Below, one piece after another: positions 8,074-15,747 of a DNA stretch of 64,000 bases. A model generated the notes under the pieces. It searched no databases, was not told where the DNA came from, and was given only the letters and a program-made list of their open reading frames with translations. The translations under genes and the position numbers were made by a program. The stretch is from NCBI GenBank assembly GCA_964472095.1, contig CAYYIV010000025.1, positions 1-64,000 on the forward strand, given 5' to 3'. How positions within the stretch are numbered: position 1 is the stretch's first letter; each line of letters opens with the position of its first letter. Source of the DNA: Pelagibius sp964472095. Its GTDB lineage: Bacteria > Pseudomonadota > Alphaproteobacteria > Kiloniellales > Kiloniellaceae.

Positions 8074-8160
8074 AATTTGGAGCGCGGTGGTCGCTGCGCC
8101 AAATCACACCGCCGCGAGCCGCAACATGCACTGGCTGTCGCGCCCGGCGCTGACTATAGT
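8074..8160. promoter_or_regulatory. divergent promoter region between the DUF547 and PrpF genes
   Basis: An inverted repeat AATTTGGaGCGC (8074-8085) / GCGCCAAAT (8096-8104) could bind a dimeric regulator of both divergent genes. Further right, ACTATAGT at 8153-8160 gives a -10-like TATAGT 33 bp before the PrpF start; no clear -35 was found. The same 8-bp palindrome occurs upstream of the TTC38-like gene at 7100-7107. Confidence 0.35.
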
Positions 8161-8192
8161 AGCGGCGAAATCAAGAGCTTCCGGATAGAGAC

Positions 8193-9296
8193 ATGACCGC
8201 TTCGCAGATCGCCATTCCCTGCATCATCATGCGCGGGGGGACCTCCAAGGGGCCCTATTTCATGGCCAAGGACCTGCCTGCGGACCCGGCCCTGCGCGAC
8301 CGGGTGCTGCTGGCGGCCATGGGCTCGCCCGACGCACGCCAGATCGACGGCATCGGCGGCGCCACCACCCTGACCAGCAAGGTGGCCATCGTCAGCCCCT
8401 CGACACGGCCGGACGTCGATGTCGACTACCTCTTCGCCCAGGTGGAGGTCGAGGCGGCGCGGGTCGACACCAACCCGCCCTGCGGCAACATCATGGCCGG
8501 GGTCGGGCCCTTCGCGCTGGAGACCGGGATGGTCAAGCCGCAAGGCGACGTCAGCCGCGTGCGGATCTACCACGTGAACATCGACGCCAAGATCGAGGCG
8601 GTGGTGCAAACCCCCGGCGGCGTGGTCAGCTACGAGGGCGACACCGCCATCGATGGCGTGCCGGGTACCTCGGCGCCGGTCTATCTGAACTTCATGGACG
8701 TGGCCGGCTCGACCTGCGGCAAGCTGCTGCCGACGGGCAAGGCCATCGACGTCATCGAGGGCATCCCGGTGACCTGCATGGACGCCGCCATGCCGGTGAT
8801 GATCCTGGCCGCGGAAACGGTCGGCAAGACCGGCTACGAGACTGCTGCCGAGCTGGATGCCGACAAGGAACTCTTCCAGCGCATCGAGAAGATCCGCCGC
8901 ATCGCCGGCGAGATGATGGGGCTCGGCGACGTCTCCGAGAAGGTCGTGCCCAAGGTGATTCTCCTCGCCAAGCCGCGCAACGGCGGCACCATCACCTCGC
9001 GTTACTTCGTGCCGCACAAGACCCACGCCGCCCACGCGGTGACCGGGGCCATCTGCCTCGCTTGCTGCTGCGTTCTGGAGGACGGTGTCGCCGCACCGCT
9101 CGTCGAACTGCCGGCCGGGCCGCCCTTCCCGATCCGCATCGAGCACCCGTCGGGCGAACTGGAACTGCTGCTGGACGCCGACCCGGGCCGCGGCGGCATC
9201 ACCCTGCGCTCGGCCGGGACGCTCAGGACCGCCCGCAAGCTGATGCGCGGCGAGGTCTATGTGCCGGCGAGCCTCTGGCCCCAGGCGGCAGAATAG
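8193..9296 (+). CDS. PrpF family isomerase, 4-oxalomesaconate tautomerase-like
   Basis: A 367-residue PrpF-fold protein (two diaminopimelate-epimerase-like halves). Family hallmarks are IMRGGTSKGPYF at the N-terminus, the first active-site Cys in TNPPCGNIMAGVGPFA and the second in the ICLACCC stretch. Close matches in overall pattern are 4-oxalomesaconate tautomerase (GalD), which moves a double bond in gallate/protocatechuate 4,5-cleavage, and PrpF aconitate isomerase of the 2-methylcitrate cycle. No companion ring-cleavage or prp genes are present, so the substrate stays open. It appears to be monocistronic and ends 10 bp before the convergent dehydrogenase. Confidence 0.82.
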   Translation: MTASQIAIPCIIMRGGTSKGPYFMAKDLPADPALRDRVLLAAMGSPDARQIDGIGGATTLTSKVAIVSPSTRPDVDVDYLFAQVEVEAARVDTNPPCGNIMAGVGPFALETGMVKPQGDVSRVRIYHVNIDAKIEAVVQTPGGVVSYEGDTAIDGVPGTSAPVYLNFMDVAGSTCGKLLPTGKAIDVIEGIPVTCMDAAMPVMILAAETVGKTGYETAAELDADKELFQRIEKIRRIAGEMMGLGDVSEKVVPKVILLAKPRNGGTITSRYFVPHKTHAAHAVTGAICLACCCVLEDGVAAPLVELPAGPPFPIRIEHPSGELELLLDADPGRGGITLRSAGTLRTARKLMRGEVYVPASLWPQAAE

Positions 9297-9306
9297 CGGC
9301 AACGAG

Positions 9307-10257
9307 TCAGGGATCGATGACGTTGCGGGGCTGGCCGGACAGGAAGGCGGCAATGTTCTCCGCCGTCTCGCGGTAGAACACGGCGTAGTTCTCGCGCGAG
9401 ACGTAGCCGACGTGCGGCGTGGCCACCACATTGTCGAGGCGGCGCAGTTCGTCGTCCGCCGGCAGCGGCTCGACGTCGAAGACATCGAGCGCCGCACCGC
9501 CGATGCGGCGCTCCTTCAGGGCGCCGAGCAGCGCCGCACGATCGATGATCGGACCGCGCGAGGTATTGACCACCCAGGCATCCGGCTTCATGAGGGAGAG
9601 CATCTCCACGTTCACCAGGCCGCGCGAGCGATCGCTGAGGCGCAGGTGCAGGGTGATGAAGTCGGACTCGCCAAACAGCCTCTCCTTGTCGACCGCTTCG
9701 ACCCCCTGCGCGGCCGCCCGCTCGGCCGTCAGGTTCTGGCTCCAGGCAATCACCTTCATGCCGAAGGCCCGCCCATAGCCGGCGACCAGGCTGCCGAGCC
9801 GGCCAAGGCCGATGACGCCGAGGGTGGTGCCCTTGAGGTCGCGGCCGAGGCCGACCTGCCAGCCGCCCTCGCGGAAGGAGGCGGCCTCCAGGTCGATGCG
9901 CCGCGCCGCCGCCATGATCAGCGCCCAGGTGAGTTCCGCCGCGGCATGGGCCGACGACGGCGTGCCGCAGACCGTGATGCCGCGCGCCCTGGCGGCCTTG
10001 ACGTCTATGGAATCGTTGCGGTGTCCGGTGGTCACCAGCAGCTTGAGATTCGGCAGCCGCTCGATCAGGCTCCGCGGAAAGGGGGTGCGCTCGCGCATGA
10101 TGCCGATGATCTCGAAATCCTTCAGCCGCGCGGCCAAGGCCTCGGGGTCGGTGAGGGTATCGCGGAACACCGTGATCTCGCCCTGCGGCACAATGCCCGG
10201 CCAGTCGGCGCGGCTCAGCGCCACGCCCTGATAGTCGTCCAAGAGCGCAATCTTCAT
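9307..10257 (-). CDS. D-2-hydroxyacid dehydrogenase family protein
   Basis: A 316-residue NAD(P)-dependent D-isomer-specific 2-hydroxyacid dehydrogenase. The Rossmann motif is GVIGLGRLG; the catalytic triad is represented by Arg in NTSRGPIID, Glu in DVFDVEPLP and His in ATPHVGYVS. Such enzymes interconvert 2-keto acids and D-2-hydroxy acids. ATG 10257 is preferred over the GTG two codons upstream because GGGG lies 8 nt before it. It is the last gene of the minus-strand TRAP operon, 30 bp after a small membrane protein gene, so its substrate may derive from the compound imported by that transporter (inference). Confidence 0.87.
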   Translation of the reverse strand: MKIALLDDYQGVALSRADWPGIVPQGEITVFRDTLTDPEALAARLKDFEIIGIMRERTPFPRSLIERLPNLKLLVTTGHRNDSIDVKAARARGITVCGTPSSAHAAAELTWALIMAAARRIDLEAASFREGGWQVGLGRDLKGTTLGVIGLGRLGSLVAGYGRAFGMKVIAWSQNLTAERAAAQGVEAVDKERLFGESDFITLHLRLSDRSRGLVNVEMLSLMKPDAWVVNTSRGPIIDRAALLGALKERRIGGAALDVFDVEPLPADDELRRLDNVVATPHVGYVSRENYAVFYRETAENIAAFLSGQPRNVIDP

Positions 10258-10287
10258 CGCCACCGCCCCAAGCCGCCGGACGACCGC

Positions 10288-10467
10288 CTAGCGGCCGCCG
10301 TTCCCGTTCTTCTTGATGAACATCATGTAGTAGAAGTCGCAACCAGCCAGGACGACGACCACGACGGTAACGGCGATCAGGTCGAGGCTGGGCACGAAAC
10401 CTACGAGAATGCCCATGAAGCCGATCAGAACGGCCATGGCGGCAAAGCCGATGAACTTGTCTAGCAT
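10288..10467 (-). CDS. 59-residue two-helix membrane protein
   Basis: A small ORF that fills the gap between the amidase and the dehydrogenase. It starts MLDKFIGFAAMAVLIGFMGI, has a second hydrophobic stretch LIAVTVVVVVLAGC followed by DFYYMMFIKK and a Gly/Asn-rich basic tail. GGAG lies 4 nt upstream of the ATG. Gaps to the flanking genes are about 30 bp on each side, all on one strand. The two predicted transmembrane helices and charged tail look like a genuine inner-membrane microprotein. No family is recognised; a role with the TRAP permease is only a guess from position. Confidence 0.6.
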   Translation of the reverse strand: MLDKFIGFAAMAVLIGFMGILVGFVPSLDLIAVTVVVVVLAGCDFYYMMFIKKNGNGGR

Positions 10468-10497
10468 GTTTCTCCGTCCCGTTCCCTGCCGGCCATT

Positions 10498-11832
10498 CTA
10501 CGCCGCATTAGATAGAAAGTTAACCAGCCAACGCGCGCTGCGCAGCAGCCGCCCGTCGTCGCCGCGGCGCCCGACCAGCTGGACGCCCATGGGCAGCCCG
10601 CTCTCTGACCGCAGCAGAGGCAGGGTCACGGCCGGCACGCCGCAGAAGGTCCAGATCGCGTTGAAGGCCGCGCTGCCGGTGGATTCGAGGCCCTCCGGCG
10701 CCGGGCCCGGCGCCGCCGGCGTCAGGATTACGTCGTAGCGGCTGAAGATGGCTTCCAGGACGTCGTTCAGCAGGACCGGCCAGTCGCGCGCCGCCAAGTA
10801 GTCGTGCGCCAGAATGCTGCGGCCACCGTCGATGGCCTTCTGCATGCCCGCGCTCAGCTGATCGCGGCCACGCCGCTCGTAGTGGTAATAGGACTTGGCG
10901 AGCTCCGCCAACTGCACCGTTTCGCTGAATCTCAGCGCCTCCGCAAAGTGGCTCGTCAGCTCGACCTCGTCGCAGTCATCGCCCAGCGCTTCCTGCAGCT
11001 CGGTGAAACCTTCCTGCATCTCGGGCGAGGCCGTGTCCCAGGCCGGCTGACGCACGAAGGCGAAGGTCGGCTTGACCGGTGCGTCGCCGATGGCGGTTTC
11101 GAAGAGGCGCGGTGCCGGCGCCAGGGTGGTCGCCGAGTCCGCCGCGTCATAGCCGAAGAGGCTGTCGGCCAGCAACGCCGCCGCACCGACGCTGCCGGCG
11201 AAGACGCCGAGGGTGTCGAGCGAGGGTGACTGGCTCAGCACACCACGGCGCGGAATCGCCCCGAAGGTCGGCTTGAAGCCGACGACACCGCAGAAGGATG
11301 CCGGGCGGATCACCGAGCCGAGGGTCTGGGTGCCGAGGGCGAAGGGCACCATGCCGGCGGCCACCGCCGCCGCCGAGCCCGAGGAGGAACCGCCGGGCGT
11401 GTGGGCCGGGTTGTGCGGATTGCGCGTCTTGCCGGGATGGCGCAGCGCCAGCTCCGTGGTCACCGTCTTGCCCATGATGACGGCGCCGTCGCGCTTCAGG
11501 CGCTGGACGACGTAGGCGTCCTCGGCCGGCTTGCGTCCGGCATCCAGGGGCGTGCCGTTCTCAGTCGGCAAGCCCGCCGTGTCGATGATGTCCTTGAGGC
11601 CGACCGGCAGGCCGTGCAGCGGCCCGATCGGGCGCCCCCGGGTACGGTGGTCGTCGAGCGACTTGGCCTGTGCCATCACGTGGTCGCCGTCGAGGTAGGC
11701 CCAGGCGCCGACCTCCGGCTCGCGTCGGCCGATCTCCTCGAGGCAGGCCTCGGCCAGCTCGACGGCGCGCAGCGCCCCGCGCGCCAGACGGTCGCGCAAT
11801 TCGACCGCGTCGAGCTGCAGGATCGGATTCAT
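10498..11832 (-). CDS. amidase signature family hydrolase
   Basis: A 444-residue amidase signature enzyme (GatA/AtzE type). The Ser-cisSer-Lys triad is visible as Lys in LPVGLKDIID, the cis-Ser in GGSSSGSAAAVAAG and the nucleophile in LGSVIRPASFCGVVG. These enzymes hydrolyse carboxamides to carboxylate and ammonia. It starts 10 bp after the dctM stop, which puts it in the same transcript as the TRAP transporter and suggests that the imported solute, or a product of it, is an amide. There are no gatB or gatC neighbours, so this is not the tRNA amidotransferase subunit. Substrate unknown. Confidence 0.88.
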   Translation of the reverse strand: MNPILQLDAVELRDRLARGALRAVELAEACLEEIGRREPEVGAWAYLDGDHVMAQAKSLDDHRTRGRPIGPLHGLPVGLKDIIDTAGLPTENGTPLDAGRKPAEDAYVVQRLKRDGAVIMGKTVTTELALRHPGKTRNPHNPAHTPGGSSSGSAAAVAAGMVPFALGTQTLGSVIRPASFCGVVGFKPTFGAIPRRGVLSQSPSLDTLGVFAGSVGAAALLADSLFGYDAADSATTLAPAPRLFETAIGDAPVKPTFAFVRQPAWDTASPEMQEGFTELQEALGDDCDEVELTSHFAEALRFSETVQLAELAKSYYHYERRGRDQLSAGMQKAIDGGRSILAHDYLAARDWPVLLNDVLEAIFSRYDVILTPAAPGPAPEGLESTGSAAFNAIWTFCGVPAVTLPLLRSESGLPMGVQLVGRRGDDGRLLRSARWLVNFLSNAA

Positions 11833-11842
11833 GGACGCCCCA

Positions 11843-13264
11843 CTACCGGCCGTAGATCAGCTTCGGCAGCCAGGTGGCGATCTCCGGTATGTTGTAGAGC
11901 ACCACCATCGCGACGAAGACCAGCAGCAGGAAGGGCATGCTGCCCTTGAAGATCTGCACAAGCTGGACATGCGGCGGCGCGATGCCCTTCAGGTAGTAGG
12001 CCGACATCGCCATCGGCGGGGTCAGGAACGAGGTTTGCAGGTTCAGCGCCACCAGGATGCCGAAGAACAGCGGGTCGATGCCGAAGAAGGGCAGCAGCGG
12101 CAGGAAGATCGGCACGAAGATGATGATGATCTCCGACCACTCCAGCGGCCAGCCGAGCAGGAAGATGATCAGCTGGGCCAGCAGCAGGAACTGCAGCGGC
12201 GAAAGGTTGAGACTGGTAATGAACTCGTAGATGACGTGTTCGCCGCCGAGGTAGGAGAACACCGACGAGAAGGTCCAGGAGCCGACGAAGAGCCAGCACA
12301 CCATCGCGGTGGTGCGCACGGTGAGATAGACCGCCTCGCGCAGGCGGGGCCAGGTCAGGGCGCGGTAGGCAACCGCCAGCACCAGGCCGCCCAGGGCCCC
12401 GATCGACGCGGCCTCGGTGGGCGTCGCCAGACCGAAGAGGATGGTGCCGAGCACCGCCAGGATGAGGAAGGCCAACGGGAAGAAGGAGGTGGCGAGCATG
12501 AGCAGCAGACGGCTCATAGGTATGTCCGGCACCTCCTCGGCGGTTGGCCTGGGGGCCACGCTGGGCTGCACGATGGAGCGCCCGATGACGTAGATCAGAT
12601 AGAGGCCGGCGAGCAGCAGTCCCGGAAGCAGGGCACCGGCATAGAGCTGCACGATCGAGACGCCAGAGGACGCCGCATAGACGATCAGCATGATCGAGGG
12701 CGGAATGAGGATGCCGAGGGTGCCGCCGGCGCAGATGATGCCCGAAGCGAAGCTGCTGTCATAGCGCGCCTTCAGCATCGCCGGCAACGCCAGCAAGCCC
12801 ATCAGCGTCACCACGGCGCCCACGATACCGGTGGCGGTCGCAAAGAGCGTACAGGTGATCAGCGCCGCCACGGCCATGGAGCCGGGGATGTTCCGCGCCG
12901 CAACGTTCAAGGTGGAAAACAGCCGCGCGACGATATTCGCGCGCTCCACGATGTAACCCATGAAGAGGAACAGCGGGACCGCCGTCAGCACCTCGTTCGT
13001 CATGACCGAGTACGTCTGATTGACGAAGAGGTCGAATATTCGGTTGTTGATGAACCCGTTGAACCAGAGTTCGGTCTGGGTCCAGCTATCGGCCCCGCTC
13101 TCCACCGCGCGGTTATAGGCGCGCCACATGCGCGAGGCGTCGAAATAGGCGTAGTAGCCGAAGCTGATGCCCATGGCCATCAGCGTGAAGGCGATCGGGA
13201 ATCCAAGGAAAATGATGATCAGGAACACGCCCAGCATGAACAGGGCGACTTGGGGATCTGTCAT
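11843..13264 (-). CDS. dctM: TRAP transporter large permease DctM
   Basis: A 473-residue DctM-type integral membrane protein with about 12 transmembrane segments. It begins MTDPQVALFMLGVFLIIIF; the longer ORF to 13879 is only the frame running through dctQ. Family patterns include VPLFLFMGYIVERANI, ATATGIVGAVVTLMG, GGTLGILIPPSIMLIVYA and LATPTEAASIGALG. It forms the Na+-coupled transport core with DctQ and receives solute from DctP. The ATG at 13264 overlaps the dctQ stop (ATGA). A long insert around residues 48-75, with an FNGFINNRIFDLF stretch, is typical of the mannitol/chloroaromatic (TakP/FcbT) subgroup. Confidence 0.9.
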   Translation of the reverse strand: MTDPQVALFMLGVFLIIIFLGFPIAFTLMAMGISFGYYAYFDASRMWRAYNRAVESGADSWTQTELWFNGFINNRIFDLFVNQTYSVMTNEVLTAVPLFLFMGYIVERANIVARLFSTLNVAARNIPGSMAVAALITCTLFATATGIVGAVVTLMGLLALPAMLKARYDSSFASGIICAGGTLGILIPPSIMLIVYAASSGVSIVQLYAGALLPGLLLAGLYLIYVIGRSIVQPSVAPRPTAEEVPDIPMSRLLLMLATSFFPLAFLILAVLGTILFGLATPTEAASIGALGGLVLAVAYRALTWPRLREAVYLTVRTTAMVCWLFVGSWTFSSVFSYLGGEHVIYEFITSLNLSPLQFLLLAQLIIFLLGWPLEWSEIIIIFVPIFLPLLPFFGIDPLFFGILVALNLQTSFLTPPMAMSAYYLKGIAPPHVQLVQIFKGSMPFLLLVFVAMVVLYNIPEIATWLPKLIYGR

Positions 13265-13917
13265 GGTCGGCTGCCGTCCCCATTGCCGGCCCGGTTCCTG
13301 TCGTAGTCGGAAGGCCTGATGATGTCGATGGCCTCGCTGCCGTGCGCGAGAACATCGTGCGCACCTTGTTCCATCAGCAGCACCTCGGTCTCCTCGATGT
13401 CGTCCGCCGCGCGCAGCCACTCGTTCGTGCGCGCGCAATGAATGCAGCGCATCACCTGCGCGATCCCCTGCAGCAGCAGCAGCAGGCCGGCAGCGACGAT
13501 CACCGTCTTCAACTGGAAGACCGGGACGCCGGCCGGGCTGTTGACGCTGACTTCCAGGTAGCCCCAGGACCGCGCGGCGTACTTCCATCCGGCGATGACA
13601 AGGGCAAGGACGCCGGGGAAGAAGAACAGGAAGTAAAGTACCAGCTCGACCTTCGCCTGGGTGCGCGGCGCCCAGAGGCGGTAGATGAAGTCGCCGCGCA
13701 CATGGCCACCGCGCGACAGCGTATAGGCGCCTCCCATCATGAACATCGTGCCATACATGATGAAGGCGACGTCGAGGGACCAGGAAGTCGGCGCATTGAA
13801 CAGGTAGCGGACAATGACCTCGTAGGCCATGGCAAAGGTCATAAAGAGGATCGTCCAGGCGAATGCCTTGCCGAACCACGCCGAGACACTGTCGGCGAAC
13901 TTGATGAAGCGGATCAT
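13261..13917 (-). CDS. dctQ: TRAP transporter small permease DctQ
   Basis: A 218-residue four-helix membrane protein. It starts MIRFIKFADSVSAWFGKAF, contains EVIVRYLFNAPTSWSLDVAF, the signature E-x3-R-x2-FN-P-x-SW of DctQ subunits, then the RGGHVRGDFIY segment. DctQ pairs with DctM and recruits the solute-binding protein. The C-terminal tail from about residue 180 is hydrophilic and acidic and longer than in small DctQ proteins, as in the TakQ-type subgroup. Stop and dctM start overlap; the gene follows a strong intercistronic hairpin 37 bp upstream. Confidence 0.88.
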   Translation of the reverse strand: MIRFIKFADSVSAWFGKAFAWTILFMTFAMAYEVIVRYLFNAPTSWSLDVAFIMYGTMFMMGGAYTLSRGGHVRGDFIYRLWAPRTQAKVELVLYFLFFFPGVLALVIAGWKYAARSWGYLEVSVNSPAGVPVFQLKTVIVAAGLLLLLQGIAQVMRCIHCARTNEWLRAADDIEETEVLLMEQGAHDVLAHGSEAIDIIRPSDYDRNRAGNGDGSRP

Positions 13918-13953
13918 CGCGATGTCATAGCCTTGCCGCTGCCAATCAGCAAG

Positions 13954-13990
13954 CCGCTCCGGGGCCCTGAGAAGCGGGCCGCCGGAGCGG
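13954..13990. terminator. intercistronic stem-loop between dctP and dctQ
   Basis: CCGCTCCGG-GGCCC (13954-13967) pairs with GGGCC-g-CCGGAGCGG (13976-13990), a 14-bp stem with a single bulged base and an 8-nt loop. It sits in the 94-bp gap between dctP and dctQ. No T-run follows. Such hairpins in binding-protein operons commonly protect or partly terminate the transcript so that the periplasmic protein is made in excess over the permease; that role is inferred. Confidence 0.6.
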
Positions 13991-14011
13991 GTCGTGCTGC
14001 AGAACTAAAGC

Positions 14012-15151
14012 TTACAGCTTCAGCTTGCCAGGGAAATAATGCTCGTAAGCCAATGCCAGATCGGCACCGTTCATCAGCTCGTAGAATACCACCCGCTCGA
14101 CCCAGGCCCGCTGACTGTCGAGCACCTTCTTCATATAGGGATCCTGCTCCAGCTCCGGGATCAGCTGGTCCCAGGCCTTCAGCTGGGCGTCGAGAATTTC
14201 CGTCGAGGTGCGGTGGACCGTCACGCCGTGCTCGCTCTGCAGCGTCTGCAGGTCGGCAGAGTAGTGGTCCATCGCCAGGAAGGTGTTGGAGGTGCTTACC
14301 GCCTCGACGCCGTACTTCAGGATGGCCTGCAGGTCCTCCGGCAGGTCGTCGAAGAAGTCCTTGTTGAACAGGAACTCGAAGGACTCGCTGGCCTGGTGGT
14401 ACGACGACAGGATGTAGTGCTTGGCCACGTCCTGCGACCCGAAGCGCATATCCGAGGAGGGATTGTTGAACTCGAAGGCGTCGAGCACGCCGCGCTCCAT
14501 GGCCGGCACGATCTCGCCGCCCGGCAGCTGCGCCACGCTCATGCCGAGCCGCTGCAGCAGGTCGGCGGCCAGGCCCACGGTGCGGTACTTGAAGCCCTGA
14601 ACCTCGGCTACCGTGGTGACGGGGTTCTTGAACCAGCCGAAGGGCTGCGCCGGCATCGGGAAGCCGTAGAAGCCGTACACGTTGAAGCCCAGGATGTCCT
14701 GGGTCAACTCGCGGTAAAGCTCGTCGCCGCCGCCCTGGTGGAACCAGCCCAGCATGGTGTTGGCGTCGCCGCCGAACACCGGGCCGGTGCCGAACAGCGA
14801 AGCGGCCTTGTGCTTGCCGTACCAGTACACCGGCACGGTATGCGCGGCGTCGAGCACGCCGTCGTTGACCGCGTCGAGCACCTGGAAGGCGCCGACCACG
14901 GCGCCGGCCGGCAGCAGGTCGATCCTGAGGCGGCCGCCGGACATCTGATCGACCCGGTCGACGTACTCGCGGGCGAAGTCCATCCAGATATCGGACGCCG
15001 GCCAGGAGGTCTGCATCTTGACCACGGTCGGGCTCTGGCCCAGGACAGCCGGCGCAGCCAGGGTGCTCGCGGCGGTCGCGCCGGCGGCGATGGCACCGCC
15101 CTTCAGCAGCTTGCGGCGCGACAGGGTTTTGTTCTCGGTATTATCTTTCAC
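14012..15151 (-). CDS. dctP: TRAP transporter solute-binding protein DctP (TakP-like)
   Basis: A 379-residue periplasmic binding protein. The start is GTG 15151, since GGGAGG lies about 6 nt upstream and the ATG at 15181 adds residues before a good Tat-type leader: SRRKLLKGGAIAAGATAAST with cleavage after the Ala-rich run. The mature protein shows the DctP fold, including MSGGRLRIDLLPAGAVVGAFQVLDAV, GFYGFPMPAQPFGWFKNP and ERGVLDAFEFNNPSSDMRFG, resembling the TakP/mannitol-chloroaromatic clade that binds keto or aromatic acids. It captures solute for DctQM, encoded downstream. The ligand cannot be read from sequence. Confidence 0.9.
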   Translation of the reverse strand: MKDNTENKTLSRRKLLKGGAIAAGATAASTLAAPAVLGQSPTVVKMQTSWPASDIWMDFAREYVDRVDQMSGGRLRIDLLPAGAVVGAFQVLDAVNDGVLDAAHTVPVYWYGKHKAASLFGTGPVFGGDANTMLGWFHQGGGDELYRELTQDILGFNVYGFYGFPMPAQPFGWFKNPVTTVAEVQGFKYRTVGLAADLLQRLGMSVAQLPGGEIVPAMERGVLDAFEFNNPSSDMRFGSQDVAKHYILSSYHQASESFEFLFNKDFFDDLPEDLQAILKYGVEAVSTSNTFLAMDHYSADLQTLQSEHGVTVHRTSTEILDAQLKAWDQLIPELEQDPYMKKVLDSQRAWVERVVFYELMNGADLALAYEHYFPGKLKL

Positions 15152-15286
15152 AGCTTTCCTCCCTAGGGATGGTTGACCCATTTGATTGTTGACCCTTTGT
15201 GGATCGGCCCGTTCCAGTCTTGTCGCTGACGTCGGGATCAGACTCGCCGACCCGCAAAACTAACACAAATCGCCACGGCTCCTTGT

Positions 15287-15322
15287 GTGATTCAACGTGT
15301 GATTCAACGTATGATTCAACGC
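15287..15322. repeat. three tandem 12-bp repeats upstream of dctP
   Basis: GTGATTCAACGT occurs twice without a gap (15287-15298, 15299-15310) and a third time as ATGATTCAACGC (15311-15322). The block is 135-170 bp upstream of the dctP start. Spacing near one helical turn suggests cooperative binding of a regulator, or a neutral short tandem repeat. Confidence 0.7.
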
Positions 15323-15574
15323 TATCGGGGAATTCGGCAGCAGGGCGCGCGACCGTACCATATCTGACCGCGGGAACGACACGTTCCACCTGCGGCCGCC
15401 CATGGTTGTGGCCGGATCGTGCCTTGGTGAGGGATGCCCTGAGTCGGATCCACCGGTCCCGACAGCAGCAATCCGCGACGTGCCAGCAGCGCCGACTTGC
15501 TTTCCTCCCCGTTTGCTTCTTCGTTTCCACTGCCCCTGTCCCGGGGCTTTCATCGTGGTCGGTTCCCGCACAAC

Positions 15575-15613
15575 GGAAACCGTTTCCATAATGCACGACT
15601 TCCGAAACGCTTC
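15575..15613. promoter_or_regulatory. pair of LacI-type palindromes upstream of the TRAP operon
   Basis: GGAAAC-c-GTTTCC (15575-15587) is a perfect 13-bp palindrome, and GAAACGCTTC (15604-15613) is an imperfect second copy of the same GAAAC/GTTTC theme. Operators of LacI/GalR regulators look like this. They lie about 425 bp upstream of dctP in the 596-bp gap 15152-15747, where overlapping ORFs on both strands have no recognisable product. No LacI gene is in the window. Confidence 0.35.
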
Positions 15614-15747
15614 ACAGCAGAAAGTGGTAGCCCAATGGATTGTTTCTCATACCAATTTCCGCCGTGACGACGCAATTCCCGCACACACCCAACAGCTACC
15701 ACAGATATGGCCAAAGCCCAACACCGGTCTGGCGCAAAGGCCGCAAC

